Shown: positions 49,722-59,337, counted from the stretch's first letter. The stretch: DNA of 64,000 nucleotides from Clostridiales bacterium (GCA_018335855.1 JAGXRM010000018.1:22387-86386), one strand, 5' to 3'. Translations and numbers: made by a program. The notes: generated from the letters alone by a model not told the origin.

Positions 49722-50818
49722 AGCCTAATACCGGCAAGTATGTCCAACAGCTTAGGGCCATCAAGGTTACAATTAACAAAGAGTATGTCCTGGCTTTTGT
49801 TGCCGTTATCCTGGGTCTCCTGGCCGGTGCGGCACTGATGTTGCTAACGGGTAACAATCCTGTGTCAGGCTACTACTATTTATTTCGTGGCGGCCTGATG
49901 AATGTGGAACGGGTGGGAAACACACTGGCCACAGCAACACCCCTGATTTTTACCGGGCTTTCAGTTGCCTTTGCCTTTCGGACAGGGTTATTTAATATCG
50001 GAGCGTCCGGGCAAATGTTGATTGGCGGCTTGTTTGCCACAGCTGTCGGATTAACGCTCGACTGGCCAAAACCTCTGCTTTTACCTGTTATGGTGTTTGC
50101 AGCTTTAGTGGGCGGCGGATTATGGGCGGCACTTCCGGGATGGTTAAAAGCACGGTTTAATGTGCATGAAGTGGTTGCCACAATTATGATGAACTGGATT
50201 GCCTACTGGACGGTTTTCTACACAGTCCCCCGCTATTTCAAAGGTCCTTTTTTAGAAACTGAATCACAACGAATCCCATACAATGCGTCACTTAAGCTTA
50301 ACTCGCTTACCAGTCTCTTTGGAGGATCTTATATAAATTTAGGGATATTTATTGCATTACTGTTTGTATTGATTGCCGCAGTCATATTGGAACGAACAAC
50401 GCTGGGGTACGAACTAAAAGCTGTAGGTTTTAACAGGCACGCAGCTGAATCAGCCGGTATTAGCGTGAACAAAAATATTATTCTGTCTATGACAATTGCC
50501 GGAGCCTTGGCAGGGCTGGGGGGAGCCACATTTTATGTGGGTTATGCATCAAATATGCAGATTGGAGTGCTGCCAAGTCATGGCTTTGACGGCATTGCGG
50601 TAGCGCTTTTAGGTGCCAATACTCCTCTTGGCGTTTTGGGTGCTTCGGTATTCTTCGGATTACTGCATACAGGCAAAGGATTCATGAATGCCATGACGAG
50701 AATTCCACCGGAAATTGCCGATACCGTGATGGCTACCATTATATACTTTGCCGCAACCAGTATTATGGTGGAAAGAGTGTGGACCCGGTGGCGGGCGAAG
50801 CGGGGAGGTGTCAGGTAG
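49718..50818 (+). CDS. Nucleoside ABC transporter permease 1 (NupP-like)
   Basis: A 366 aa polytopic protein of the BPD_transp_2 class with about eight to nine hydrophobic helices and the family segments FRTGLFNIGASGQMLIGG and GFDGIAVALLGANTPLG. It forms half of the channel of the nucleoside importer. GTG 49718 overlaps the ATPase stop (GTGTGA) and is preceded by AGGGAGG. Coupled translation implies stoichiometric assembly. Confidence 0.94.
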   Translation: MKPNTGKYVQQLRAIKVTINKEYVLAFVAVILGLLAGAALMLLTGNNPVSGYYYLFRGGLMNVERVGNTLATATPLIFTGLSVAFAFRTGLFNIGASGQMLIGGLFATAVGLTLDWPKPLLLPVMVFAALVGGGLWAALPGWLKARFNVHEVVATIMMNWIAYWTVFYTVPRYFKGPFLETESQRIPYNASLKLNSLTSLFGGSYINLGIFIALLFVLIAAVILERTTLGYELKAVGFNRHAAESAGISVNKNIILSMTIAGALAGLGGATFYVGYASNMQIGVLPSHGFDGIAVALLGANTPLGVLGASVFFGLLHTGKGFMNAMTRIPPEIADTVMATIIYFAATSIMVERVWTRWRAKRGGVR

Positions 50819-50819
50819 T

Positions 50820-51767
50820 ATGTGGCTAGTCTTTGTCCAGATATTTCCCTATGCTGTGACTTATACGATCCCCCTGCTGATAACCGCACTGGGTGGCCTG
50901 TTCAGTGAACGAAGCGGTATTGTCAACATCGGCCTTGAGGGATTAATGGTTATAGGAATGTTCACCAGCGCGCTGGTTATATATACTCTGGAGCCGGTAT
51001 ATCCTGGGACAGCGGTATGGTTCGGCCTGATGGCCGCAGTTATAGCTGGTTCACTTTTCTCTCTGTTACATGCATTCGCCTGTATCACCCTAAATGCCAA
51101 CCAGGTCATCAGTGGCATTGCGATTAACATGATTGCCGGAGCGTTAACAACGTATCTCGCGCGCAACATTACCGGTAGTGGTAATATACTCATCGTTCAC
51201 AGCTTAAGCAGAAAAACAATTCCCGTTCTATCTCAGATTCCACTAGTAGGCAGGCTTTTCTTTACACAGACATATGCCACAACGTGGGTTGTGCTGGCCA
51301 TACTTGCTCTGTCCTCATTTGTGTTGTATAAGACGGTATTTGGCCTTCGTCTCCGTGCATGCGGGGAGCATCCCCATGCGGCTGATTCCGCAGGGATCAA
51401 TGTCTATCTGATTCGTTATATTGGGGTGATGTTGTCCGGCGCTTTGGCTGGGCTGGGCGGTGCCATAGTCATTGTCACCTATTCAGGTGAATTTAGCGGC
51501 ACAGCATCTGGTCTGGGCTTTTTGGCGCTGGCGGCTCTGATTTTCGGTCAATGGAAACCTGCAGGCATTCTGGCGGCAACCTTCTTCTTTGGTATTGCCA
51601 GCACCGTTGCTAACGTATCACAGGTAATACCTGCTTTGGCTGTGATTCCGGGAATTATTCTGAAAACATCACCGTATATATTAACGTTGTTTGCTTTGGT
51701 TCTGTCTTCGAAATTTTCTCAGGTGCCTAAGGCACTGGGTGAGCCTTATGACAAAGGTAAGAGGTAA
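50820..51767 (+). CDS. Nucleoside ABC transporter permease 2 (NupQ-like)
   Basis: A 315 aa permease from ATG 50820, one base after the previous stop and preceded by GGGGAGGTG; the frame is open 24 codons further upstream, but those lie in the other permease and lack a site. Helices span most of the protein, with SERSGIVNIGLEGLMVIGMF near the N-terminus and GLGFLALAALIFGQWKP near the end, the paired motifs of the second subunit. Completes a four-gene BMP-type nucleoside importer. Confidence 0.94.
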   Translation: MWLVFVQIFPYAVTYTIPLLITALGGLFSERSGIVNIGLEGLMVIGMFTSALVIYTLEPVYPGTAVWFGLMAAVIAGSLFSLLHAFACITLNANQVISGIAINMIAGALTTYLARNITGSGNILIVHSLSRKTIPVLSQIPLVGRLFFTQTYATTWVVLAILALSSFVLYKTVFGLRLRACGEHPHAADSAGINVYLIRYIGVMLSGALAGLGGAIVIVTYSGEFSGTASGLGFLALAALIFGQWKPAGILAATFFFGIASTVANVSQVIPALAVIPGIILKTSPYILTLFALVLSSKFSQVPKALGEPYDKGKR

Positions 51768-51802
51768 AATCAATGTCTCTGTGACTGATATACAAAAGCA
51801 TA

Positions 51803-51850
51803 ACCGCTGAATAGAGTGCCAAGTGCATGCTAATCAGCGGTCTTCTTAAT
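51803..51850 (+). terminator. Probable terminator of the nucleoside operon
   Basis: ACCGCTGA (51803-51810) pairs with TCAGCGGT (51834-51841) across a 23 nt loop; the T-run (CTTCTTAATTT) is weak. Confidence 0.5.
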
Positions 51851-51913
51851 TTATAGAAAAAAAAGTACAAGGAGCGACGATAGCCTGAATTATGGAAAAA
51901 CATAAGGCCTATG

Positions 51914-51922
51914 TGATATAAT
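51914..51922 (+). promoter_or_regulatory. Extended -10 promoter of proA
   Basis: TGATATAAT is an extended -10, about 36 bp before the proA start; the -35 region is poor. Confidence 0.5.
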
Positions 51923-51957
51923 GCGATAAGGAAATTTATTGGAAGGAGTGAATTGTT

Positions 51958-53253
51958 TTGAACATGGACGAACTGGCGCGTCAGGTGAAGGAGTCTTCCA
52001 TTAAGTTGGCCGCGGCTGGGGCAGAAGTTAAAAATAAAGCGCTCGCTCAAATTGCCCAGTCTTTATATGATAGGAAAGAGGAAATTATCAGGGCCAACCG
52101 GGAAGATTTGGACAGAAGCGAGCAGGAAAATCTGGCTGAGCCACTTTTGAAACGATTGAAATTTGATGAAGAAAAAATTGCTGATGTGGTTGATGGTATA
52201 AACAGTCTTATCAGCCTTGAAGATCCTGTGGGCAAAACATTGCTTTCCACTGAACTGGATGATGGGCTGGAGTTATACAGGGTAACCTGCCCCATAGGGG
52301 TCATTGGCGTTATTTTTGAATCAAGACCGGATGCTTTGGTGCAGATATCCACGCTTTGCCTCAAAAGCGGGAACGGCGTGCTCTTAAAGGGCGGGTCAGA
52401 GGCAAGGGAGACTAACCGCATACTGGCGGAGATTATAATTGAGGCATCCGAAAAGGCAGGTATCCCTGCAAATTGGGCTGCACTATTAGAGACACGGTCC
52501 GATGTCAGTGACATGCTGAAAATGGACCAGTATATTGACCTGATTATCCCCAGGGGTTCCAATGACTTTGTACGCTATATTATGGATAATTCAAAAATTC
52601 CTGTTATGGGTCATGCTGATGGAATCTGCCATTGTTACGTGGATACAGATGCCGACCTGGAGATGGCTCTCAGAGTTGTAGTGGATTCAAAAACACAGTA
52701 CGTGTCCGTTTGCAACGCCACGGAGACCCTGCTGGTGGATGAAGGGGTAGCACCAGAGTTTTTGCCGGAACTAAAGAAGTTGCTGGACAGCAAAAACGTG
52801 GAACTGATGGGGTGCTCCAAAACTCAGGCCATCATTCCGATTGCTCCGGCCACGGAGACGGACTGGAAAACCGAGTACCTGGATTATAAGCTGTGTATCA
52901 AAGTTGTTACGGGGCTTAATGAGGCCGTTGACCATATCAATACGTACGGTTCAGGGCATACGGACGGCATTGTAACCAGGGATAGAGAAAAAGCAGCACG
53001 GTTCATGGACTTTGTGGATTCCGGGAATGTTTTTTGGAATTGCTCTACCCGCTTTAGTGACGGCTTCCGCTACGGATTTGGTGCAGAGGTGGGGGTAAGT
53101 ACTAGTAAGATTCACGCCAGAGGACCAGTAGGCCTTGATGGGCTACTGATTTATAAGTACAAACTGATAGGAAACGGCCATGTGGTTGAGGACTATGCCA
53201 ACCGTTCCAAAGTGTTTACACACAGAAACTTAAACAGGGAGTTTACATTATAA
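51958..53253 (+). CDS. proA: Gamma-glutamyl phosphate reductase ProA
   Basis: A 431 aa NADPH-dependent reductase of the aldehyde dehydrogenase fold that turns gamma-glutamyl phosphate into glutamate semialdehyde for proline synthesis. Features: GVIGVIFESRPDALVQISTL (about residues 111-130), GNGVLLKGGSEARETN, IPRGSNDFVRYI, and the catalytic Cys in YVSVCNATETLLVDEG (about 250). TTG 51958 is 9 nt after AAGGAG; ATG 51964 is possible. No proB lies next to it, so glutamate kinase must be elsewhere. Confidence 0.96.
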   Translation: MNMDELARQVKESSIKLAAAGAEVKNKALAQIAQSLYDRKEEIIRANREDLDRSEQENLAEPLLKRLKFDEEKIADVVDGINSLISLEDPVGKTLLSTELDDGLELYRVTCPIGVIGVIFESRPDALVQISTLCLKSGNGVLLKGGSEARETNRILAEIIIEASEKAGIPANWAALLETRSDVSDMLKMDQYIDLIIPRGSNDFVRYIMDNSKIPVMGHADGICHCYVDTDADLEMALRVVVDSKTQYVSVCNATETLLVDEGVAPEFLPELKKLLDSKNVELMGCSKTQAIIPIAPATETDWKTEYLDYKLCIKVVTGLNEAVDHINTYGSGHTDGIVTRDREKAARFMDFVDSGNVFWNCSTRFSDGFRYGFGAEVGVSTSKIHARGPVGLDGLLIYKYKLIGNGHVVEDYANRSKVFTHRNLNREFTL

Positions 53254-53320
53254 ACTGTCTGTGCTCATATTCAAGCATGATAAAAGACAATCCCAAAGAA
53301 CGCTGTAAGGGAGGCTTAAC

Positions 53321-53929
53321 ATGGACGTTAAAGAAGCAATTGTAACGCGCAGAAGTATCCGAAAGTTTAAAGAAACACCCATTGATAAACTAATATTGCA
53401 AGAACTGCTGGAAGCAGCGAGGCTAGCCCCATCGGGAACAAATATTCAGCCTTGGCGGTTTATTGCCGTGACAAGTCTGGAAATGAAAGCAAAACTAAAG
53501 GAATGCACTATCGGCATGAAATTTATTGAGCAGGCACCTCTAATCATGGTTTGTTGTGCTGATCTTACCGCCGTGGATAAACGCAGTGAGCGCATCAGTG
53601 AGTTGGTAGAATCCGGTGCGTTTGCGGGAACGGGCATCGACACCATACTGACTGATTCGCAGAATAAACCGCAGCGTGATGGTGCGGCCCAACTGGCGTA
53701 TGTTAACCTTAACGTGGCCATCGCCATTGAACATATGATTCTAAGGGGTGTGGAACTTGGCTTGGGCAGTTGCTGGTTAATGTTGTTCCGACAGAGCAAA
53801 GTCAAAGAACTTTTTAAATTACCCGACACCATGTATGTCACCGCCCTTGTCCCCTTCGGGTACCCGGATCAGGAACCAGAGGCCCGACCACGCTTACCAC
53901 TGGAGAACATTTATCTAGGCGAAGTGTAG
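53321..53929 (+). CDS. Nitroreductase-family flavoprotein
   Basis: A 202 aa FMN-dependent oxidoreductase: TRRSIRKFKETP at the N-terminus and LLEAARLAPSGTNIQPWRFIA (FMN contacts), then the C-terminal GLGSCWLMLF and VPFGYPDQEPEARPR. Such enzymes reduce nitro groups, quinones or flavins with NAD(P)H; the substrate cannot be inferred. GGGAGG precedes ATG 53321. Confidence 0.92.
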   Translation: MDVKEAIVTRRSIRKFKETPIDKLILQELLEAARLAPSGTNIQPWRFIAVTSLEMKAKLKECTIGMKFIEQAPLIMVCCADLTAVDKRSERISELVESGAFAGTGIDTILTDSQNKPQRDGAAQLAYVNLNVAIAIEHMILRGVELGLGSCWLMLFRQSKVKELFKLPDTMYVTALVPFGYPDQEPEARPRLPLENIYLGEV

Positions 53930-53964
53930 CCGCCTAGAAAGTGAATAAAAACAAAGGGAAGACT

Positions 53965-54900
53965 ATGGCACAAAACATTTTGCAAGTTTCAAACATTAAT
54001 AAGTCATTTGGAAAAAAGAGCGTCCTGCGGGATGTGTCCCTGAGTGTTTCCCAGGGAGAATCGCTGGGGTTTATTGGTCCAAACGGTGCCGGCAAAACCA
54101 CATTGATTCGTATCATCCTCGGCTTAGTGCGATCCGATCAGGGATCCGTTATAATTAACGGACATCCGCTACGGGGCGAGTTTAAAAAGGCCATCGGAAA
54201 CGTGGGCTCAGTGGTAGAGACCCCACGTTTTTATTCCTATTTGTCCGCATACCACAACTTACAGATGACTTGTAATCTTCACCCCCAAGTAAAGAAAGAA
54301 AAAATCGCTGAAGTGCTGGAGTTAGTGGGCCTTACTGCCAGAGCCGGTGATAAGGTGGGTACATACTCTTTGGGGATGAAACAACGACTGGGTCTGGCAA
54401 GGGCGCTTGTGAGCAATCCTACCCTTATTTTTTTGGACGAACCGATGAACGGGATGGATCCGCAAGGGATGATTGAAACCAGAGCGCTAATCCTCAAGCT
54501 GAAGGAGCGGGGAATCTCGTTTTTTATCACAAGTCATCTGCTTAGTGAAGTGGAGCAGGTCTGTGATCATATTGCCATCATTAAGACAGGTCAAATCATT
54601 ACCCGGGGAAGCATGGAGCAATTACTCACGCGCAACTTTGAAACAGTGGATATCTACACTTCTGAAACGGCGACGGTTACTTCTGTTTTACAAAACGTTA
54701 GCTTTGTTCATCAGATAAAAACTGGTGAAAATCGGGTTACCGCAGAAATTGACCGCAAATCTTCAGCAAACCTCAATCGGTTGCTTGTGGAAAGAAAGAT
54801 ACCTGTAGACTACCTGGTTCCAAACAACACCACGCTGGAACAATTATTTATTGAGCTGACAGGTGGGGGAGAAGACAGTGACGGGTCTGATAAAAAATGA
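53965..54900 (+). CDS. ABC transporter ATPase (bacitracin/ABC-2 exporter type)
   Basis: A 311 aa single ABC domain: GPNGAGKTT (Walker A), YSLGMKQRLGLARAL (signature) and LIFLDEPMNGMDP (Walker B), with a C-terminal extension typical of BcrA/NatA-type exporters. ATG 53965 is chosen over GTG 53941 because AAAGGGA precedes it. It overlaps its permease gene by 23 nt. May export a peptide, antibiotic or lipid; the substrate is unknown. Confidence 0.93.
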   Translation: MAQNILQVSNINKSFGKKSVLRDVSLSVSQGESLGFIGPNGAGKTTLIRIILGLVRSDQGSVIINGHPLRGEFKKAIGNVGSVVETPRFYSYLSAYHNLQMTCNLHPQVKKEKIAEVLELVGLTARAGDKVGTYSLGMKQRLGLARALVSNPTLIFLDEPMNGMDPQGMIETRALILKLKERGISFFITSHLLSEVEQVCDHIAIIKTGQIITRGSMEQLLTRNFETVDIYTSETATVTSVLQNVSFVHQIKTGENRVTAEIDRKSSANLNRLLVERKIPVDYLVPNNTTLEQLFIELTGGGEDSDGSDKK

Positions 54901-55639
54901 ACTGCTTAAACTAACGCATAACAGGAAAACGTATGGGTTTATGCTGGCTTTGTTGATGATTAATGTTATTCCTGTGCTGTTGACGCTATTGATAGGAATC
55001 AGGACCATGGATGGCCAGTCGTATCCGTCCACCCTTTATGGCGTGACTGTTTCCTGGGTTCTGCCTCTCTTTCTGATTGCCATTATTGCTGAAATGATAA
55101 CTGAAGAATATAGTGCTGGAACGCTCTCGCTATCTCTGGTACACCCTGTTACACGCGTTCAACTGATTACTGCTAAAGTCATAGCACTTTTAATGCTAAT
55201 TTTAGCGGGTCTTCTTTACGCACTACTCTTGGGTTACGGCATTGGTACATTATTTTTTGGCTGGGGCAGCGGTTTTTTCATGCGCGGGATATCCTACACC
55301 ACATGGGAAGGAATTAGAATTACCTTAGTTTCCTATTTTGCATCAGCTGTGCCGCTTTTATCGTTCTCCCTACTGGTAATGTTTCTTGCACTTATCATGT
55401 CCAGTGGCGCATCGGTGGTGGGAGCATCTGCCGGGTTGCTGCTTATCTTTACCATCCTGGATTTGCTGGCAAAGGAAATCAGTCCTTTTCTAATTAGCAG
55501 TTACTTTGTCGTAACACATTTAGTTTTATCATTTAACAGACAGGAAATCAGTTTTGCGCTTGCCTTTCTTTTACTACATAGCCTCTTATTTTATCTGGCA
55601 GCGATAGTGGTTTTACAAAAAAGAGATATTGTGAATTAA
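54878..55639 (+). CDS. ABC-2 type exporter permease
   Basis: A 253 aa membrane protein with six hydrophobic stretches, an N-terminal amphipathic KNELLKLTHNRKTYGF and EYSAGTLSLSLVHPVTR, the pattern of ABC-2 permeases (NatB/BcrB/LptM-like architecture). GTG 54878 is preferred, as GGGGGAG stands 8 nt upstream; GTG 54863 overlaps that site. Pairs with the ATPase gene just before it. Confidence 0.9.
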   Translation: MTGLIKNELLKLTHNRKTYGFMLALLMINVIPVLLTLLIGIRTMDGQSYPSTLYGVTVSWVLPLFLIAIIAEMITEEYSAGTLSLSLVHPVTRVQLITAKVIALLMLILAGLLYALLLGYGIGTLFFGWGSGFFMRGISYTTWEGIRITLVSYFASAVPLLSFSLLVMFLALIMSSGASVVGASAGLLLIFTILDLLAKEISPFLISSYFVVTHLVLSFNRQEISFALAFLLLHSLLFYLAAIVVLQKRDIVN

Positions 55640-55644
55640 TAGGT

Positions 55645-55673
55645 CGGCCAAAACACCTTGGTCGTTTTTTTTT
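55645..55673 (+). terminator. Intrinsic terminator after the ABC-2 exporter
   Basis: CGGCCAA (55645-55651) pairs with TTGGTCG (55658-55664), then nine T. Confidence 0.9.
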
Positions 55674-55779
55674 GTTCACACTTACTGGAATCGTGGTTTT
55701 TTTTCTCATAATAAGCAGGTTTAAAGGATATATCTCATATGGGTTAGCGCCGAATCCCTATGGTGTAAGCTCGTAAGGG

Positions 55780-56532
55780 TTAACCAAATAGTTCTTTTAA
55801 CGCAATGGATAAACCCGTAAAGCTTGGATGGGCTACAACATCTTCGTCCATTCCGGTTGCAACCAGGGAGTATACACCATCTCGGAGGGAAAAGCATTCC
55901 AGTGTTTTTTCCTCCGGATTCACAAGCCAATAGTGCTGTACTTGGACTTCTTGGTAAATCCGCAGTTTCTGAAGCCGGTCTTTGCGTCTGCTGGAAGGAG
56001 AGAGAACTTCGACAACCAGTGTGGGTGGACCGTCAATCCGGGTATCCTTCACGATCTTTTTTTGTTCTCCGGACACATAGAACACGTCCGGTTGGACTAC
56101 AGTAATGTCTAGGAAGGTAACGTCTAAGGGCGCGTTAAAGATTTCCCCTTCAGCATCAACTTCCCAAAAGTAATCTTCTAGGATCCGTTGGAGCCGACGG
56201 GAAACTCGTTGGTGCATAACATTCGGTGACGGGTCTTTGATCAAAATGCCTTCAAGAATCTCGAAACGAAAGCCTGGTTCCTCCGGCAGTGTCAGATAGT
56301 CTTGATACGTGTACCTTTTATTGGGGTCGGTGTTGTAATTAGCGGCCTTTTCCTGAACAGTTGAACCGGTAAGTGCTTTGATTGCATCAGCAAGCCTATA
56401 GCGGTATTGCCTGTTACCCAGTTCAATATAGGGTATTTTATTCTCTCTTGTGTATCTCCAGATGGTTTCCACTGAAAGGTCTAAGGCTTCGGCCAGAGCT
56501 TGGGCGGTTATTAGTTCCTTGTCATCCGACAT
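55780..56532 (-). CDS. Excisionase-type HTH fused to a Uma2-family nuclease-like domain
   Basis: A 250 aa protein. Residues about 5-55 are a MerR/excisionase-type HTH (LITAQALAEALDLSVETIWRY), and the rest is a Uma2 (DUF820) PD-(D/E)XK domain with VVQPDVFYVS, PPTLVVEVLSPSSRRKD (catalytic acidic and Lys residues) and QVQHYWLVNPEEKTLE. Uma2 proteins are expanded in cyanobacteria and some Firmicutes; their role is unproven. The start at 56532 is supported by GGAGGTGATATT; the frame reaches 56583 but lacks a site there. The fusion suggests DNA-targeted action. Confidence 0.9.
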   Translation of the reverse strand: MSDDKELITAQALAEALDLSVETIWRYTRENKIPYIELGNRQYRYRLADAIKALTGSTVQEKAANYNTDPNKRYTYQDYLTLPEEPGFRFEILEGILIKDPSPNVMHQRVSRRLQRILEDYFWEVDAEGEIFNAPLDVTFLDITVVQPDVFYVSGEQKKIVKDTRIDGPPTLVVEVLSPSSRRKDRLQKLRIYQEVQVQHYWLVNPEEKTLECFSLRDGVYSLVATGMDEDVVAHPSFTGLSIALKELFG

Positions 56533-56594
56533 AATATCACCTCCGTCTCTATTATATATAAAACATAAACTAAAATCAATCATAATAAACTAAA

Positions 56595-56962
56595 AGGAAC
56601 TGCGTGTGCTCTGGGGAAGTGTAGGTAAAGCCATCATATTTGCCAGGTATAAAACTGGCTGAAATGAAAAATTGCTTGCCGGATTATGTGGTAGAGTCAA
56701 TGAGAGAAGCGATTTTGGAACTGGATAAAAAACTCAAAGGATTTGCGCTGCCTTATGCTGTGATGACAGGAGTAGAAACAAGGAGTTCGGCACCCATCAG
56801 AATTGAAAGAGAAAATGAAACCATGGAAAGTGCCAATGTTGCGGGGTTATATCCCATTGGTGAAGGCGGAGGCTATGCAGGAGGAATTATTTCAGCAACT
56901 GTGGATGGAATTAAGCAGCAGAGAAGATCATCAGCAAATATAAGCCGTTTGATTCCATATAA
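56595..56962 (+). pseudogene. C-terminal remnant of a COG2509-type FAD-dependent oxidoreductase
   Basis: Translated pieces match the end of this FAD/NAD(P) dehydrogenase family: ELRVLWGSV near 56605, VKPSYLPGIKLAEMKNCLPD from about 56622, then ETRSSAPIRI and GLYPIGEGGGYAGGIISATV (FAD-binding end). The frame changes at about 56618 and again near 56915, where restoring one A gives the normal ending DGIKAAEKIISKY and a stop at 56962. The 5' two thirds are absent. Decayed, not functional. Confidence 0.75.
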
Positions 56963-57007
56963 CGCAAGAGCTATCTGCATGTTTTCATTAAAATGGCGTA
57001 ATTATAA

Positions 57008-57038
57008 AACCCCCGCATGCATTATGCATGTGGGGGTT
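57008..57038 (-). terminator. Terminator of glnS
   Basis: AACCCCC (57008-57014) pairs with GGGGGTT (57032-57038) and CATGCA with TGCATG inside; the minus strand continues TTTTATAATT. Confidence 0.9.
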
Positions 57039-57057
57039 CAAGCTTCTATACAGAGTT

Positions 57058-58755
57058 CTACTTGCTAAGTTTGGCCCACGTGTCCCTGAGACCAACGATA
57101 CGGTTGTATATGACTTTGCCTTCTTGGGCCGCTACAGGGTCAAGGTAGAAATAGCCCTTGCGCATAAACTGGAAGCGGGTGCCGACGGGAGTATGAACTA
57201 TGGCTGGTTCCACAGGAACATCGGTGAGGATAGTCAAAGATTCGGGATTAATGTTGGTGGTAAAGTCTCCATCTTCTTCATCCTCGGGGTTTTCCTTGGT
57301 GAACAGGTTATCGTACAGGTGTACGGTGACTTTGGCGGCGTGTTGGACAGACACCCAGTGGATGACGCCCTTAACCTTCTTGCCGCTGGTATCTTCGCCG
57401 CTTTTGGTCTGTGGATCATATGTGCAGCGCAGTTCAATAATGTTACCACTAGAGTCTTTAATGACCTCTTCGCATTGGATCACATAGGCACCCTTCAACC
57501 GTACTTCTTTGCCGGGCGCAAGCCTGTGAAATTTCTTAGGTGGTTCTTCCATGAAATCTTCTTGTTCGATGTAAATCTCCCGCCCAAAGGGAACCCGACG
57601 GGTACCAGCGGTCTCATCCCCAGGCATATTCTCCAACTCCAACAGCTCGCTTTTTTGCTCGGGCCAGTTGGTTATCACAACTTTCAGAGGGTCCAGTACT
57701 GCCATCATCCGAGGTGCTTTTGTCCCCAGGTCTTCCCGGATGCAGTGTTCGAACATGGCCAGATCCACCGTACTATCGGCACGGGCTACTCCCACCCGCT
57801 CCTGGAAGTCGGTGATGGCGGCGGCCGTTACGCCCCGTCGGCGCAGACCGGCAATGGTGGGCATTCTGGGGTCATCCCAGCCATGCACATGCCCTTCCTC
57901 AACCAGACGGCGTAGTTTGCGCTTACTCATGACAGTGTACGTCATATTCAACCGGGCAAACTCAGTTTGCCGGGAACGGCACTTGATTACTTCCGGCATT
58001 AACTCCAGTGCATTGTCTACCACCCAGTCATACAGTGGCCGATGATCGGTATATTCGATGGAACACAGGGAATGGGTAATCCCCTCCAGTGCATCGGTAA
58101 ATGGGTGATCAAAGTCATACATGGGATAGATACACCATGTATCTCCGGTTCTGTGGTGATGGGCGTGGAGAATGCGGTAAATTACGGGATCCCGCATATT
58201 CAGGTTACCCGAAGCCATGTCAATTTTAGCCCGGAGCACCCGGGTGCCGTTGGGAAATTCGCCTTGCCGCATTCGCTCAAAAAGGTCCAGGTTTTCTTCA
58301 ATGGAGCGATTTCGATAAGGGCTTTCTTTACCGGGTTCGGTCAAGGTGCCTCGGTATTGCCGCATCTCATCCGGGCTTAGATCGCAAACGTAAGCACGCC
58401 CCGCTTTAATCAGACGCAAAGCAAACTCATACTTAGTTCCGAAAGAATCGGATGTGAAGAACAGGCGGTCTTCCCAGTCGGCTCCCAACCAGCGAATATC
58501 TTTAAGGATGGAATCTACAAATTCCTGCTCTTCTTTGACTGGGTTGGTGTCATCGAAGCGCAGGTTGAACTTGCCGTTATAGGTTTGGGCCAGAGTATAA
58601 TTCAAAAGGATGGCCTTGGCATGTCCAATGTGCAGGTAGCCGTTGGGCTCAGGCGGAAAACGAGTATGAACCAGGCCGTCATTTTTTCCTTCATCAAGAT
58701 CTTTGCTGATGAGAGTAAGAAGAAAGTTGGATTTATTTTCAGATTCATTGGTCAT
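57058..58755 (-). CDS. glnS: Glutaminyl-tRNA synthetase
   Basis: A 565 aa class I synthetase that charges tRNA-Gln directly. It has [14 protein letters not shown] (HIGH motif, about residue 36), the KMSKS-like TVMSKRKL (about 268), and the two beta-barrel anticodon-binding domains (about 340-550, with [11 protein letters not shown]). Length is typical of bacterial GlnRS. ATG 58755 follows AAAGGGGC. Most Firmicutes use GluRS plus GatCAB, so a GlnRS is a minority feature, probably from an ancient transfer. Confidence 0.97.
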   Translation of the reverse strand: MTNESENKSNFLLTLISKDLDEGKNDGLVHTRFPPEPNGYLHIGHAKAILLNYTLAQTYNGKFNLRFDDTNPVKEEQEFVDSILKDIRWLGADWEDRLFFTSDSFGTKYEFALRLIKAGRAYVCDLSPDEMRQYRGTLTEPGKESPYRNRSIEENLDLFERMRQGEFPNGTRVLRAKIDMASGNLNMRDPVIYRILHAHHHRTGDTWCIYPMYDFDHPFTDALEGITHSLCSIEYTDHRPLYDWVVDNALELMPEVIKCRSRQTEFARLNMTYTVMSKRKLRRLVEEGHVHGWDDPRMPTIAGLRRRGVTAAAITDFQERVGVARADSTVDLAMFEHCIREDLGTKAPRMMAVLDPLKVVITNWPEQKSELLELENMPGDETAGTRRVPFGREIYIEQEDFMEEPPKKFHRLAPGKEVRLKGAYVIQCEEVIKDSSGNIIELRCTYDPQTKSGEDTSGKKVKGVIHWVSVQHAAKVTVHLYDNLFTKENPEDEEDGDFTTNINPESLTILTDVPVEPAIVHTPVGTRFQFMRKGYFYLDPVAAQEGKVIYNRIVGLRDTWAKLSK

Positions 58756-58822
58756 GTGCTATCGCCCCTTTATTGTAGCGCCTGACGGTGCTTGGTAATA
58801 TATTCTTAAAAGATTTAATCTC

Positions 58823-58852
58823 ATTATAACAGACAAGCACCTGTAGGAACAA
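58823..58852 (-). promoter_or_regulatory. Promoter of glnS
   Basis: On the minus strand, -35 TTGTTC (58852-58847), 18 bp spacer, -10 TATAAT (58828-58823), about 70 bp before the start. GGTGCTTG and CAAGCACC flank the -10 region as an inverted repeat. Confidence 0.6.
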
Positions 58853-59014
58853 TTCCCTGAAATATTTACGCTCCTTACTTGCATTAAGTAGTAGAAAACC
58901 TTCTGTTTCCCATTATATTACAAGCACTTCTTTTATTGCAAATACGCACAATGAAACACTCTTTGCAGGAATTCCTGTATATGTGCATAACTTAATTAGT
59001 AAGGAGATGTTCAT

Positions 59015-59134
59015 ATGCCGAGGAAGAGTTTGGTTTGCCCTAAATGCGGATCAAGGAATACAGTGGAACTCGTTTATGGCTATCTTACGCTGGCGCTCCA
59101 CTTGCGTAAACGGTATGGAGACAACATGAAATAG
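59015..59134 (+). CDS. 39 aa zinc-ribbon-like small protein (possibly truncated)
   Basis: ATG 59015 has AAGGAG 8 nt upstream. The protein begins MPRKSLVCPKCGSRNTVELV and ends in RKRYGDNMK. One CXXC knuckle is present, while the usual second pair of cysteines of such ribbon proteins is missing, so it may be a shortened copy or may dimerise around the metal. Confidence 0.6.
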   Translation: MPRKSLVCPKCGSRNTVELVYGYLTLALHLRKRYGDNMK

Positions 59135-59149
59135 AAGGGGGAAAAACTG

Positions 59150-59299
59150 ATGGATGTAATTCTTGTTGTCTTACTGGTGGTTTTTCTAGTAGTTTTTGTA
59201 CTTAAGACTGTATTTAAAATTGCTTTTCGTATGGCACTATTGGTTGGTGTTGCGTTACTGGTCCTATACTATCTGGGCAGAATGCCGTTTAGCTTATGA
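59150..59299 (+). CDS. 49 aa small membrane protein
   Basis: ATG 59150 follows AGAAGGGGG. The peptide is almost entirely hydrophobic: VILVVLLVVFLVVFVLKTV, a basic turn, then ALLVGVALLVLYYLG, so two membrane helices in a hairpin. It starts 15 nt after the zinc-ribbon protein gene and is probably co-transcribed. No family recognised. Confidence 0.65.
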   Translation: MDVILVVLLVVFLVVFVLKTVFKIAFRMALLVGVALLVLYYLGRMPFSL

Positions 59300-59337
59300 T
59301 TAGTATTACCGCTTTAGTATAAAGCAGGAATACAAAG

